DNA of 60,043 nt from an uncultured Eubacteriales bacterium. GTDB lineage: Bacteria; Bacillota; Clostridia; TANB77; CAG-508. The stretch is from contig CAOKHL010000008.1 in assembly GCA_948468315.1 (NCBI GenBank), positions 1 to 60,043 on the forward strand. The letters are read 5' to 3'. Numbering within the stretch: the first letter of the stretch is position 1; each line of letters starts with the position of its first letter. Made by a program: the position numbers and the translations under genes. Below, in pieces: positions 25,634 through 35,517 of the stretch. The notes under the pieces were generated by a model. It had not been told where the DNA came from, made no database searches, and saw nothing but the letters and a program-made list of their open reading frames with translations.

Positions 25634-26401
25634 TCATATATCTTTTGTTCCTTTCTGCAACAAAGCCGCATATTTCATGGTTTCAAACAAATCTAAATTA
25701 CTTCCACTTCCTTGTCCATCTGTTCCAAGTGTTACATTTACTTCTTGTTTTACCATTTCTGTAATATCTGCTACACCACATCCTAGCTTTAAATTACTTA
25801 CTGGGTGCAAAAGTAATACATTTTTTTACATATTCTTTGCTGCAAGTATATAGTCCATGTATGCCAACATTAAATGTAATAAGTTCTTCTTTTTCATATT
25901 TTTTTAATACTTCTTCTAATTCTTCTATCTTTTTTCTTCCTTCTCCATTGTCTTCTCCTATTAAAGTTCTTGTTGTTTGCATGCGAATCTTAGCCTCTTT
26001 TGCTGCTTTTATAATGTCCTCTGTCATAAAATACATATCATTTATAGTTGTAGTTCCTGTTTTTATCATTTCTAAAAAAGATAACAAAGAAGCATAATAG
26101 ATATCTTCTTTTGTTAGTTTATCTTCCATTGGCCATATTTTTTTTGTTAACCAATCTTGCAAAGAATAGCCATCTACTGTTTCTCTAAATATACTCATTG
26201 GAACATGTGAATGTGTGTTAATTAATCCAGGCATTACCACTTTTCCAGTTGCATTTATGACTTTATCTATCTCTTTTAAATTTAAACTTTTACCTATCTC
26301 TACAATTTTTTTCCATCTATTTTAATATCTACATTTTCTTCTATTTTTTCTCTTTTCTCACTCTTAGAAATAAGTGTCGCATTTTTTATTAATATTTTCA
26401 T
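25634..26401 (-). pseudogene. Decayed MtaD/SAH deaminase-type amidohydrolase
   Basis: The start MKILIKNATLISKSEKREK is intact, then a run of seven As where eight are needed shifts the frame. The next part (VMPGLINTHSHVPMSIFRET, EDNGEGRKKIEEL) is intact, with metal ligand HSH. At KKCI an internal deletion of roughly 100 codons and a second shift follow, then VSNLKLGCGVADITEM and TLGTDGQGSGSNLDLFETMK resume. The last third is missing. None of the breaks is a CGG, so this is real decay of a 5'-methylthioadenosine/S-adenosylhomocysteine deaminase relative. Confidence 0.8.
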
Positions 26402-26455
26402 TTTCTACCTTTTCTCTCCTTTTTTATAATATTTTTTTCTCATATAATTTATGTT

Positions 26456-26953
26456 TCACTTATTTTTTAACATTTCTAAGTAATTATCTGCTTCTTCTCT
26501 TGTTTTAAAAACAATAATTTTTTTATTCATTTTGTATTTTTCTATTAATTCATATATTTGCGGTAATTTCTTTTTAGGAAAGTCAATAATAACTTGTCTA
26601 AATTCTTCATTAAGATTTTCTTCAATCCACGGCAAATCTTCTCTTTTAACTCCAATACGAGACTCTGCTCCTAAAAGACAATCTTCTAATGGAAAATCTA
26701 ATAAAAAAACTGTATCACATTCTTTTAATCTTAATTCTAATGTTCTTTGGTAATTTCCATCTATAATCCATTTTTCTTCTTTAAAAATACTTTTCAATTT
26801 TTCTTCTAGTTCTTCTTTAGAAATATGTGTACCATCTTTTTTATGATACAACATATCTAAATGATATAATGGTAAATCTATAATATTTTTTAGTTTTTGC
26901 GAAAAGACACTTTTTCCAGCTCCTGGACTTCCAATAACAATTACTTTTAACAT
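26456..26953 (-). CDS. Adenylate-kinase-like P-loop ATPase (FlaR-type topology modulation protein)
   Basis: 165 residues with Walker A IGSPGAGKS at 7-15, LYHLDMLYHK, WIIDGNYQRTLELRL and FLLDFPLEDCL. This matches the AAA_17/FlaR-like family of small P-loop kinases. The name is historical and the substrate unknown. Confidence 0.82.
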   Translation of the reverse strand: MLKVIVIGSPGAGKSVFSQKLKNIIDLPLYHLDMLYHKKDGTHISKEELEEKLKSIFKEEKWIIDGNYQRTLELRLKECDTVFLLDFPLEDCLLGAESRIGVKREDLPWIEENLNEEFRQVIIDFPKKKLPQIYELIEKYKMNKKIIVFKTREEADNYLEMLKNK

Positions 26954-26982
26954 TTTATCTCTCCAATCTCAATGCTAACTTA

Positions 26983-27340
26983 CTAGTTATATTTTTTATT
27001 CTTCTTTAAATCTCTTGAATAATATATCATATCAGTACAAATTAGATCTCCATCTTTTATTTCTTCCTCAGCCATATCTACAAAGAAATTTTTTATTGTT
27101 TTTTCATATTTATCAAATCCAAGTTTTACATAGAATGGAACATTATTTTCTGTTGTTCCAACTATATACACATCAAAATCGCTCAAATACTTGTAAATCA
27201 TATTTTTTGAAAGATCTGCTTTTAATAATAGTTATATGTAATCTTCTTTATTTTCTATCTTTTTAACTTGTATATTCGTTCTACTAGGAAGCTCGTAACC
27301 TGTTGATAATTTTGGTTTTGCTGGATTGTGGCAATTATAT
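26983..27340 (-). pseudogene. Decayed GNAT acetyltransferase
   Basis: The open part (26983-27201) reads DVYIVGTTENNVPFYVKLGF and then IKNFFVDMAEEEIKDGDLIC, the C-terminal half of a common clostridial GNAT. Upstream, in the same frame, NPAKPKLSTGYELPSRTNIQ and ENKEDYI are followed by a TAA. The central acetyl-CoA loop is missing. So the gene has a stop codon and an internal deletion. Confidence 0.65.
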
Positions 27341-27377
27341 CTACTTTACTCTGCGATAGATCATTCTGACCACAAAA

Positions 27378-28385
27378 TTATTTGTCATTATTTTCTTCTA
27401 TTATATTCGTAATTTCCTTTAATTTGTTTTCTAATAATTTCTTATCTATCAATTTCAATGTATATTGTGATACCATTGTTGGTGACATTGTTCTACTCAT
27501 TGCATATTCAACAACTCTTTCATCTTTATCTGCACATAAGATTACTCCAACACTTGGATTTTCATTCTCTTTCTTTTCCTGTCTATCTAATGCCTCTAAA
27601 TAAAAATCCATTTTAGAAATATATTCTGGTTTAAACTTATCTATCTTTAGCTCAAATGCAACCAAACAACTCAATGCTCTATTATAAAATAATAAATCTA
27701 TATAGAAATCTTCATTGCCTACTTGTACTCTATATTCTTCACCTACATAAGTAAAATCTTTTCCTATCTCTAATATAAAATCTTTCATATTGGAAATAAT
27801 TGCTTTTTTCAAGTCTTTTTCTGAATATTGATTTGGTAAATCTAAAAATTCTAAACTGTAGGTATCTAATATTCTTGTGTTTGGATAATCTTCTTCTCCT
27901 ACAGCCTTTGTCAAACTTTCATTTGCTTTACCATCTGATAACATGTATCTATGAAAATAACCACTTGCTATTTGTCTATCTAATTCTCTTTTTGAATAGT
28001 TGTTTTTTATGCACATTTTTATATAAAATTCTTTTTCTTCTATAGAATTAGTAGCACCTAATATCATAACATTATGAGTCCAACTAATTTGTCTCACCAG
28101 CGGAGCGACAATTTCATTATCTTTATATGTTTCATAAAATTGTTTCATTCTATATATTCCTGCTCTATTAAATCCTTTCATTGTAGGATATTCTCTTTTC
28201 ATAAATTCTACTAATTTATCAACAATTTTATCTCCCCAATTAGAATCATTTACCTTTTCACTTATATATTTTCCAAAATCCCAATATAAAGATATTAGTT
28301 CCTCATTAACCTTTTTATAAGCATTATTTCTTCTAGCTTCTATCATATTAATAATTTCATTAAAGTTTAATTCAAGACTATTCAA
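27378..28385 (-). CDS. YhcG/DUF1016-type PDDEXK nuclease
   Basis: 335 residues from a TTG start with AAGGAGG 7 nt upstream. The N-terminal half (LISLYWDFGKYISEKV, RQISWTHNVMIL) is the YhcG helical domain; the C-terminal half carries the PD-(D/E)xK nuclease with FYIDLLFYN and VAFELKIDKFKPEYI. Family members are thought to act in DNA repair or mobile element defence, often as stand-alone genes. No restriction or toxin partner is nearby. Confidence 0.88.
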   Translation of the reverse strand: MNSLELNFNEIINMIEARRNNAYKKVNEELISLYWDFGKYISEKVNDSNWGDKIVDKLVEFMKREYPTMKGFNRAGIYRMKQFYETYKDNEIVAPLVRQISWTHNVMILGATNSIEEKEFYIKMCIKNNYSKRELDRQIASGYFHRYMLSDGKANESLTKAVGEEDYPNTRILDTYSLEFLDLPNQYSEKDLKKAIISNMKDFILEIGKDFTYVGEEYRVQVGNEDFYIDLLFYNRALSCLVAFELKIDKFKPEYISKMDFYLEALDRQEKKENENPSVGVILCADKDERVVEYAMSRTMSPTMVSQYTLKLIDKKLLENKLKEITNIIEENNDK

Positions 28386-28538
28386 ATATTTTCCTCCTTA
28401 TTTCTATTAGTTGTCAAGTATTTCTTGAGAACTGAATTTTCATTATTTGTCAGTTAAAAAATATATTCTATTTATTATAGTTTTTTAACAATTCTTTGTC
28501 TTTTTTTATCTGTTTAGCGTAGCGATCAGACTCTGCAA

Positions 28539-29111
28539 TTACTGATTAAGACCGCAATATTTTTTCTTATCTTTTAAAATGCGATCATAATATCGAGATT
28601 CCTCTGAAAAAATACACCCACAATACTTCTGCATATAAAGTCCCAATTCTCTAGCCTTAGCTTGCCCTTCTCTAAAACCTAATCTAAAATCCCTATATAA
28701 AAACTTTAATCCATAACTTTCAGCAATTTTATCTCCAAGTTCATGAATTACATCATGTTTTTGATAAGGACTTACTAAAAGGGTAGTAGTAATTACATCA
28801 TATCCATTTTCTTTAGCAAATTTCGCTGTTTGCTCTAATCTCACTGGATAGCAATAATCCTGACATCTTGTATCTAAATTATTTACTGTATTTTTACAAA
28901 ACTCTCTTAATCCATAATCTTCCTCAAAAATTGCATTTATATTTATACTTTTTGCATATTCTTTCAAACAATCTCTTCTTGCTTTATATTCCATATAAGG
29001 ATGTATATTTGGATTAAACCAATATAAGCTTGGCTTTATTTGTTCATTTCTTAGTTCATCTATACAATATACACTACATGGTGCACAACAAGTATGCATT
29101 AATAATTTCAT
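28539..29111 (-). CDS. queH: Epoxyqueuosine reductase QueH
   Basis: 190 residues. MHTCCAPCS near the start, DTRCQDYCYPVRLE, and KYCGCIFSE near the end supply the paired cysteines of the 4Fe-4S and second metal site of QueH, which does the last step of queuosine synthesis in tRNA. It overlaps no neighbour and is followed upstream by ruvB. Confidence 0.9.
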   Translation of the reverse strand: MKLLMHTCCAPCSVYCIDELRNEQIKPSLYWFNPNIHPYMEYKARRDCLKEYAKSININAIFEEDYGLREFCKNTVNNLDTRCQDYCYPVRLEQTAKFAKENGYDVITTTLLVSPYQKHDVIHELGDKIAESYGLKFLYRDFRLGFREGQAKARELGLYMQKYCGCIFSEESRYYDRILKDKKKYCGLNQ

Positions 29112-29129
29112 TTCTACTCACATCTCTTT

Positions 29130-30161
29130 CTAATATATCTTTGTTTGATAATCATACCCCATATGCTCATATGCAGGCGGCAATACTACTCTTCCCTTTG
29201 GAGTTCTTGCAATAAAACCTATTTGTAATAAATATGGCTCATATACATCTTCAATTGTATCAATTTCTTCCCCTAGTGATGCAGCTAATGCTTCAATTCC
29301 AACTGGTCTACCAGAATACTGAACAATCATCATTGAAAGCATTTTTCTATCAGTTTCTTCTAATCCTAATTCATCTATTTCTAGTTGATTTAATGCATAT
29401 TTAGCTATTTTTAAATCTATTTTTCCATCTGATAATACACTTGCAAAATCTCTTACTCTTTTTAGTAACCTATTTGCAATTCTAGGAGTTCCTCTTGACC
29501 TTCTTGCTATTTCTATACTTGATGCTTCATCTATTTCGACACCTAAAATTTTACTTGAACGTTTAATAATTGTGCTTAAATCTTCTACTGAATATAATTC
29601 AAGTTTTTGTACAATACCAAATCTATCTCTTAAAGGTGTTGTAAGTGACCCCGCTTTTGTTGTTGCTCCTATTAGAGTAAATTTTGGTAAATCTAATCTT
29701 ATAGACTTAGCTTCTGGACCTTTTCCTATTGTTATATCAAGTACAAAATCTTCTAGAGCTGGGTATAAGATTTCTTCTACAACTTTACTTAACCTATGTA
29801 TCTCATCTATAAAAAGTACATCATATTCTTCAAGACTTGTTAATATACCTGCTAAATCTCCTGGCTTTTCAATGGCTGGACCTGATGTTATTTTTATTTT
29901 AGAATTCATTTCATTTGCAATAATCCCTGAAATTGTTGTCTTACCTAATCCTGGAGGCCCATAAAATAAGCAATGATCAAGAGCATCGCCTCTCTTTTTA
30001 GCAGCTTCTATATATATTTTCATACTTTCTTTAACTTTAGTTTGTCCTATATATTCACTTAAATGTTGAGGCCTAAGTGTAGTTTCAAATTTTTCTTCTT
30101 GAATATCAGCTACTTCTGGCCTACTTAAATTTTCATTATTCATTAAAATATTCACATCCAT
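29130..30161 (-). CDS. ruvB: Holliday junction branch migration helicase RuvB
   Basis: 343 residues. Walker [13 protein letters not shown], Walker [11 protein letters not shown], sensor IGATTKAG, arginine finger region LRDRFGIV, and C-terminal winged helix with [15 protein letters not shown]. ruvA is not next to it. The ATG directly follows the stop of the upstream glycosyltransferase gene (1 bp gap), so the two are translationally coupled; an ATG six codons in is an alternative start. Confidence 0.97.
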   Translation of the reverse strand: MDVNILMNNENLSRPEVADIQEEKFETTLRPQHLSEYIGQTKVKESMKIYIEAAKKRGDALDHCLFYGPPGLGKTTISGIIANEMNSKIKITSGPAIEKPGDLAGILTSLEEYDVLFIDEIHRLSKVVEEILYPALEDFVLDITIGKGPEAKSIRLDLPKFTLIGATTKAGSLTTPLRDRFGIVQKLELYSVEDLSTIIKRSSKILGVEIDEASSIEIARRSRGTPRIANRLLKRVRDFASVLSDGKIDLKIAKYALNQLEIDELGLEETDRKMLSMMIVQYSGRPVGIEALAASLGEEIDTIEDVYEPYLLQIGFIARTPKGRVVLPPAYEHMGYDYQTKIY

Positions 30162-30162
30162 C

Positions 30163-30645
30163 TCATTTAATATTATCTATAAAATCTTCTATAATTTTTA
30201 TCATTTTTTGATTATCACCTTTATATTCCTCAGGTGTAAAGCTTTTTATTTCATTTAAAGCTTCTGGTAAATCTTCCACATTTTGAATTCCTAATAAATA
30301 TTTTTTCTGATTAAAAACATTTATTATCTGTCTTTGATGGTCATTTACATGTTCATTAAATTTATGTAATCTTGGTACAGCTACTACTTTCTTATGTTTT
30401 TTTAATGCTATAATTATAGAACCAACTCCACCATGTGTAATAATTAAATTAGCCTCATCTATTAAATTATCTAATGTTTCTTTTGAAATCATATCAAATA
30501 TTTCCATTTTATCCGTCTTATATTTTGTAAAACCTGATTGTACTATTACTTTTTCATTTATAAATCCATTGTCTATACAATCTTCTATTTTTTGTAATAA
30601 TCTTGTAAATTCATTGTGTTGGGTTCCTAATAATACTAATATCAT
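30163..30645 (-). CDS. Alg13/PssE-like glycosyltransferase catalytic subunit
   Basis: 160 residues matching the C-terminal GT28 domain: [20 protein letters not shown] at the start and [20 protein letters not shown], the nucleotide-sugar site. Alone it lacks the acceptor domain, which the Alg14-like protein encoded 113 bp upstream should supply at the membrane. Together they probably add the second sugar of a lipid-linked glycan. GGAG precedes the ATG. Confidence 0.85.
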   Translation of the reverse strand: MILVLLGTQHNEFTRLLQKIEDCIDNGFINEKVIVQSGFTKYKTDKMEIFDMISKETLDNLIDEANLIITHGGVGSIIIALKKHKKVVAVPRLHKFNEHVNDHQRQIINVFNQKKYLLGIQNVEDLPEALNEIKSFTPEEYKGDNQKMIKIIEDFIDNIK

Positions 30646-30660
30646 AAATTACTCCTTCAG

Positions 30661-30755
30661 ACAAAAAGGAAAACAAAAGGAAAAGACAAAAGGGACAGGT
30701 CTTTTCGCGAAAAGACCTGTCCCTTTTGTCTTTTCCTTTTGGCTTTTCTTTTTGT
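30661..30755. repeat. Long GGGACAGGTC palindrome between the Alg14/Alg13-like genes
   Basis: A perfect palindrome of 34-bp arms with no spacer (30674-30707 and 30708-30741), centred on CGCG, with imperfect extensions to 30661 and 30755. It splits a two-gene unit. The core GGGACAGGTCTTTTCG recurs elsewhere in the window. Confidence 0.9.
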
Positions 30756-30758
30756 TTT

Positions 30759-31235
30759 TTAAAAAATTTTACCACCATATATTGCTTTTGGATATAAATC
30801 TAACATTTCCTTCCATTGAACTATAAACATATCAGCTATAGGATATATTAATCTTCCAGTTGCTGTTTTTTTGTTTATATTTGCAAATGTTTCTATATAA
30901 ATTATCTTGCTTCCAAAAATTTTACCTAAATAACACATTGGTCCAGCTGTATGTGTGCCTGTTGTTATAATTACTTTTGGACGTATTTTAAAATATAAAA
31001 ATATTGTTTTTAGAATTAAATAAAAATATATAAATATGTATTTTAATATGTGACTTCTTGTCCCATATGGTAAATACATTACTCTATCTCCATACTTCTG
31101 TTTTAAATATTCATTTGTCTTGTCTTTTTCTGTTATTATATGATAATCATATTTTCCAAATAATGGACTTAGCTGTAATAATTCATTTAAATGTCCACCT
31201 GTGCTTGATATAAATAATACTTTCTTTTTTTTCAT
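30759..31235 (-). CDS. Alg14/PssD-like glycosyltransferase membrane-anchor subunit
   Basis: 158 residues. VLFISSTGGHLNELLQLSPL is the Alg14 nucleotide-fold start; a hydrophobic helix (IFIYFYLILKTIFLYF) gives membrane attachment; TTGTHTAGPMCYLGK follows. It overlaps the sortase gene end by a few bases in spacing and should work with the Alg13-like protein encoded next. Confidence 0.85.
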   Translation of the reverse strand: MKKKKVLFISSTGGHLNELLQLSPLFGKYDYHIITEKDKTNEYLKQKYGDRVMYLPYGTRSHILKYIFIYFYLILKTIFLYFKIRPKVIITTGTHTAGPMCYLGKIFGSKIIYIETFANINKKTATGRLIYPIADMFIVQWKEMLDLYPKAIYGGKIF

Positions 31236-31237
31236 TT

Positions 31238-31894
31238 TTAATCAGCTCTTCCTATAATTATTATTCTATTCTCGTCATTAGCGTCTGTACAACATGATAA
31301 TGCAATTGTTGGCTTGTCCACATCAGAATTTAAAAATGATGTATCACTCTCTACTGTAATAAATTTGGATGTTATTGTATATTTCATTTGATTTCCTTCA
31401 TAATCTGTAAAATAGAATTCGTCACCTTCTACCAATTTTTTGTTATTTGAAAACAATTTTCCATTCCTTCTATTATGTCCCACAATTAAGGTTGTTCCTT
31501 TTTTATTTATTCCTCCATTAGTATATAAAAAACATGGCATTTTTTCCATTTTTCCTACATCTGGATTACAATAGACTTCTGTTGTAATTTTTGTCTTTGG
31601 AATATATAATGTTCCTATTGAACTATTCATATTATATATTTCTTGTGTTAAAGTTGATGCGTCTTTTATTGGTTCTGGAGCTGGCTTTTGTTCTTCTTCA
31701 TTTGGCTGGTTTGTTGTATGTTTTTTATCTATTCCTACCACTAATATATTTTCTTTTTCCTCATTTATCCCAGATGTTGAAAGCTGCTCATTTGTATTTT
31801 GCGTTTTTTCTTTGTTAGATTTTATTAGTAAAATTATTAATATTGTTGTTATAATTAATAGTATAGCTAATATATATTTTATATTTTTTTTCAT
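31238..31894 (-). CDS. Sortase
   Basis: 218 residues. N-terminal anchor (residues 6-24), a linker with Pro and Glu, then the sortase barrel: GTLYIPKTKI, catalytic His in LIVGHNRRNG, catalytic Cys in TIALSCCTD, and Arg in NRIIIIGR. The cysteine motif reads ALSCC, not the usual TLxTC. It resembles class D-like enzymes that anchor proteins on the cell wall or spore. GAGGTAG precedes the ATG. Confidence 0.9.
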   Translation of the reverse strand: MKKNIKYILAILLIITTILIILLIKSNKEKTQNTNEQLSTSGINEEKENILVVGIDKKHTTNQPNEEEQKPAPEPIKDASTLTQEIYNMNSSIGTLYIPKTKITTEVYCNPDVGKMEKMPCFLYTNGGINKKGTTLIVGHNRRNGKLFSNNKKLVEGDEFYFTDYEGNQMKYTITSKFITVESDTSFLNSDVDKPTIALSCCTDANDENRIIIIGRAD

Positions 31895-31971
31895 TTTATC
31901 TACCTCATATTTATTATACAGTAATAGTTATATTATTTCAATGTTTTTCTTTATTTTCTTGTTAGATGCAG

Positions 31972-32112
31972 GTGCTAATTCCCTGTTGGGTGCCAGTTCT
32001 TTTTTCCCCGTTGAGTGCCGGTTCTTTTTTAGGGAATTACAATGTAATTCCCTAAAAAAGAACCGGCACTCAACGGGGAAAAAAGAACTGGCACCCAACA
32101 GGGAATTAGCAC
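31972..32112. repeat. 141-bp perfect palindrome (70-bp arms, 1-nt centre)
   Basis: 31972-32041 is the exact reverse complement of 32043-32112, with one base between. Each arm itself holds two direct copies of a 25-bp unit with core GTGCC and GTTCTTTTTT, ending in TAGGGAATTA. It lies between sigK and the sortase gene. Both strands give the same open frame here, so the ORFs seen inside are artefacts. Confidence 0.97.
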
Positions 32113-32129
32113 TAGTACTTAATGTGGAT

Positions 32130-32832
32130 TTATTCCTTAAATCCATCTGCCAATTTTTCTATTGCTTTTGTTTCTATTCTTGATACATATGAACGAGAAA
32201 TGCCCATCATTTTTGCAATCTCTTTTTGAGTCTTTGGTTTTTCTCCATTTAAACCAAATCTTAATTCTATTATAGTTTTTTCCCTATCTTTCAAAACTTC
32301 TTTTATTTTATTATACATTCTTTTAACTTTCATTTTAGTATCAACCGTATCTTCAATACTTTTATCATCATTTTCTAGAACTTCTTCTAAAGTTATTACA
32401 TTGTCATCTTTGTCTTTTCCGATTGGTTCGTTTAAATGTACTTCTGTATTCATTTTTTTGGTTGAACGTAAATACATAAGTACTTCATTATCGATACATC
32501 TTGATACATATGTAGACAATTTAGAACCTTTTTCTAAATTGAAACTATTTACTCCTTTTATAAGACCTATTGTTCCTATTGAAAGTAAATCGTCTTGTTC
32601 AATATTTGTGTTTGCATATTTTTTACATACATGTACAACTAATCTCAGATTTCTTTCTATTAGTAAATTTCGAGCTTCTTCATCCCCTTGTTTAAACTTT
32701 TCTAAAGCAATTTTTTCTTCTTCCATTGTTAATGGTTCTGGAAATAAATTGCTTCCTGTAATATATCCGAACGACTAAAACCGCCGATTTTAAAAACTGT
32801 AAAAATCCTGCCATACAAATGCCAAAAAACAT
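32130..32832 (-). CDS. sigK: Sporulation sigma factor SigK read through a CGGA site
   Basis: The start is the ATG at 32830-32832, with GGAGGTG 4 nt upstream. It reads MFFGICMAGFLQFLKSAVLV-V, then CGG (minus strand, 32767-32769). Skipping the C and reading GGA gives GYITGSNLFPEPLTMEEEKI and the rest of a 233-residue SigK, the normal length: region 2 (DLLSIGTIGLIKGVNSF, DNEVLMYLRSTKK) and region 4 (KTQKEIAKMMGISRSYVSRI). In the zero frame only 34 or so residues would be made. Without frameshifting the first in-frame ATG (32726) has no ribosome binding site. No skin-type insertion is present. SigK drives late mother-cell genes in sporulation. Confidence 0.88.
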
Positions 32833-33020
32833 AAAGCACCTCCATTTTTCTCTAACCAATTATATGCCAAAGAAAAATAAAAGTGCCTGACCCAATTTTT
32901 TATATTTTAGTTATTTTAAAAAAACATATTTTATTATTTTTTTCATATGTATATTTAAAAGGAATTAAAATTCCAATCTTATTATATTTAATGTTATAAC
33001 TGCAAAAAGGAGTTGATTTT

Positions 33021-33810
33021 TTGAAATATCTCAAAGATTTCTTTAAAGGCATACTAATTGGCGCAGGTGCTATTCTTCCTGGTATTAGTAGTGGCGTGCT
33101 GTGTGTTATTTTTGGTATATATGAGAACTTACTTAATTGTGTGCTAAACTTTTTTAAAAATATTAGAGAAAATTTTAAATTTTTATTTCCTATTGTTACT
33201 GGAGCCATAGTTGGAATTATTCTTTTTGGAAATATTTTAAAATATTTATTTTTTGCATATCCTATTCAAATAAAATTTATTTTTATTGGATTAATTTTAG
33301 GAAGTGTTCCAGCTTTAATTAAGGAAAGTACCTGTAAAACTAAGTTTAAAATTCATTACTTAATTTTTACTTTGCTTTCTCTTTTATTAGGTATCTTTCT
33401 TGTATATTTAGAAAATAAAATTCCTATAGTTTCTTCTAATGAATATAATTTTCTATTTTTAATATTCTCAGGATTTCTTATGTCAGCAGGTGTAATTATT
33501 CCAGGTGTAAGTAGCACTTTGGTTTTAATGCTTTTAGGTATATATGAAACTTATCTTGACTCTGTATCCTGTATTTATTTGCCTTTTCTTTTTCCTTTAT
33601 GTATAGGATTATTTTTAGGTAGTATTTTCTTTATGAAGATAACTAAATTTTTACTAGATAAATTTTATCCTCAAACTTTTTTTACTATAATAGGTTTCAC
33701 TCTTGGGTCAATTTTGGTGCTTTATCCTCGGATTTACACTTGATTTTACAGGTATTATTTCCATTTTAAGTTTATTGTTAGGATTTATTTTAGCCCAAAC
33801 AATTGGATAA
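33021..33810 (+). CDS. DUF368 membrane protein read through a CGGA site
   Basis: TTG start with AAGGAG 8 nt upstream. The first 236 codons have eight or so helices with the two glycine/proline repeats of DUF368 (GAGAILPGISSGVLCVIFGI and SAGVIIPGVSSTLVLMLLGI). The frame then meets CGG (33729-33731) after LVLYP and would end four codons later. Skipping the C gives GFTLDFTGIISILSLLLGFI and a stop at 33810, 262 residues. DUF368 proteins are proposed polyprenyl-phosphate translocases. Confidence 0.87.
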
Positions 33811-33850
33811 AAAAAGAATGCCATCTTTTCTATTGGCATTCTTTTTTCTA
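33811..33850. terminator. Bidirectional intrinsic terminator
   Basis: Arms GAATGCCA and TGGCATTC inside A-run and T-run, between two convergent genes; it can end both transcripts. Confidence 0.85.
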
Positions 33851-34321
33851 AATAAGTGTATCATCACTTTCAATCCAGTCTTTTATACAATCAATTCTAT
33901 ATTCTGTTTTTGTATCTCTCATAACAACATTTTCAATTCCAGCGTTAATTATCATCCTTTTGCATAAAGTACAAGGATAATTGTCTGTTATGTATTCTCC
34001 ATTACGTTTATTTATTCCTACCAAATATAATGTTGATCCAATCATATCTCTTCTATTTGCACTAATTATTGCATTTTGTTCACTATGTACTGACCTGCAA
34101 AGCTCAAATCCTGCTCCACTTAATTCTGTTTTTTGTTTTCTTGTACAATACCCTAAATCTAAACAATTTTTTCTGCCTCTTGGTGCTCCTGTATATCCTG
34201 TAGAAATTATTTCATCATTTTTTACTATTACACTTCCGTAATTATTTCTAAGGCATGTACCTCTTTCAGATATTGTTTCTGCTATATCTAAATAATAATT
34301 TGTTTTGTCGACTCTTTCCAT
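33848..34321 (-). CDS. dCMP/ComE-type deaminase
   Basis: 157 residues from the ATG at 34319-34321, chosen because GGAGG stands 7 nt before it; the longer frame has no such site. Zinc ligands are in CRSVHSEQNAI (HxE) and PCTLCKR (PCxxC). The likely reaction is dCMP to dUMP, feeding dTTP synthesis; a ComE-like function is also possible. Confidence 0.9.
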   Translation of the reverse strand: MERVDKTNYYLDIAETISERGTCLRNNYGSVIVKNDEIISTGYTGAPRGRKNCLDLGYCTRKQKTELSGAGFELCRSVHSEQNAIISANRRDMIGSTLYLVGINKRNGEYITDNYPCTLCKRMIINAGIENVVMRDTKTEYRIDCIKDWIESDDTLI

Positions 34322-34404
34322 AAGTATTCCTCCATTTGCTCTTTCATACTTATATATTTTACATTCTAAGTGATATTTTGTCAATTACATATGTTTATTT
34401 TATA

Positions 34405-34447
34405 AAAAAGGTTATGTATGCTAAATCTTAGAATACATAACCTTTTT
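34405..34447 (-). terminator. Intrinsic terminator after the dehydrogenase gene
   Basis: Arms AAAAGGTTATGTAT and ATACATAACCTTTT, 14 bp, with a T-run on either strand, 20 bp past the stop. Confidence 0.85.
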
Positions 34448-34467
34448 ATTAGATAATTTATAAAAAT

Positions 34468-35517
34468 TTAACTATTGTATTTCAACTCTCCCATTCTTGA
34501 TGTTGGAACAAATCCTGCTTCTGCTTTAATTAAATCTGGTATTCTATTTATAACACTGGCACATGTAAGTTCAACAGTTTTTGGCTCTGTAATTACAACT
34601 CTTGTATCTGGTTCTCCAAATATTGTCCAATCATTTGTATCAACATCATCTTTGGTATAAACTTTTCCTATACATTCTGCTTCTATTACAACACCTTCTG
34701 ATGTTTGAGCTGTAACTACTGCACTCATTCCAGTTGCATTTCCTGCTTTAATATCCATATTTAATGTATTTGAATGTATATCTTCTTTTGCTACAATTGG
34801 CACACATTTTTGTGTCATTGATGTGATTGTAAATCCAAATTTATCTGCAAGCCAAGGTACTACATTCCACATATATGATGGTGTATAATTTCCACTTTCT
34901 ATTACTTTTTGTCTTTCTTCATCACTTATTTTATCTGCTGCTGCAATTTTTTCATCAAATTCTTCTAATGTCATTCCTGAACCATGGACTTGTGCTAATG
35001 CTATTCCATAATCTTCTACATTATAAGATGAACTACCTTTTATTTTAGTAATTTTGTGTGTTGCTCCCGCAAGAGTATATATTAGATTTCCCCAAAATAC
35101 ATCTTGATATCCATTTCCTGTTATTGTACAATGATTTTCTTTTGCTAAACTATCTATTTTTGCAGTTAATTTAGGATTTGAAGCCTTTGGGTAAAATGCT
35201 TCTTCACATGTTGTAATTGCATTTATTCCAAGCTTAGCACATAACATTAGCGCTTCTTCTAAATCACTTATTAAACTCATTGTTGTTATTATACATACAT
35301 CTGGTTCTGTATTTTTTAATAATTCTTCTGCATCTGCAACATCTGTTACTTTTATTCCTTTATTTTCACATCCAATTATTTCTGAAATATCCTTTCCTAT
35401 AATATTTGGATTTATATCTAATGCTCCTACTATTTCATACCCTTTGTCTAAAGCATATCTCATTGTATATGCACTCATTTTTCCACATCCATATTGGACA
35501 ATTTTAATTTTTTCCAT
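34468..35517 (-). CDS. 2,4-diaminopentanoate dehydrogenase-like oxidoreductase
   Basis: 349 residues. N-terminal Rossmann fold starts VQYGCGKMSAYTMRYA; DAP reductase-like middle with HCTITGNGYQDVFWGNLIY. Length and order match the ornithine-pathway enzyme Ord of clostridia, which oxidises 2,4-diaminopentanoate with NAD(P). Partner genes of that pathway are not beside it, so the substrate is not certain. AGGAGG precedes the ATG. Confidence 0.7.
   Translation of the reverse strand: MEKIKIVQYGCGKMSAYTMRYALDKGYEIVGALDINPNIIGKDISEIIGCENKGIKVTDVADAEELLKNTEPDVCIITTMSLISDLEEALMLCAKLGINAITTCEEAFYPKASNPKLTAKIDSLAKENHCTITGNGYQDVFWGNLIYTLAGATHKITKIKGSSSYNVEDYGIALAQVHGSGMTLEEFDEKIAAADKISDEERQKVIESGNYTPSYMWNVVPWLADKFGFTITSMTQKCVPIVAKEDIHSNTLNMDIKAGNATGMSAVVTAQTSEGVVIEAECIGKVYTKDDVDTNDWTIFGEPDTRVVITEPKTVELTCASVINRIPDLIKAEAGFVPTSRMGELKYNS

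Noticed and set aside
25634..26401. CGGA-type recoding of the amidohydrolase
   Set aside because: Its breaks are an A-run slip and deletions, with no CGG in frame, and its C-terminal third is missing.
31812..32183. Open frames on both strands across 31812-32183 and 31928-32146
   Set aside because: They encode nearly the same peptide on both strands because they lie in the perfect palindrome; no ribosome binding site or family match.
32767..32832. A skin-like element interrupting sigK
   Set aside because: The two parts of sigK are separated by a single base, not by an insertion, and no recombinase gene is present there.
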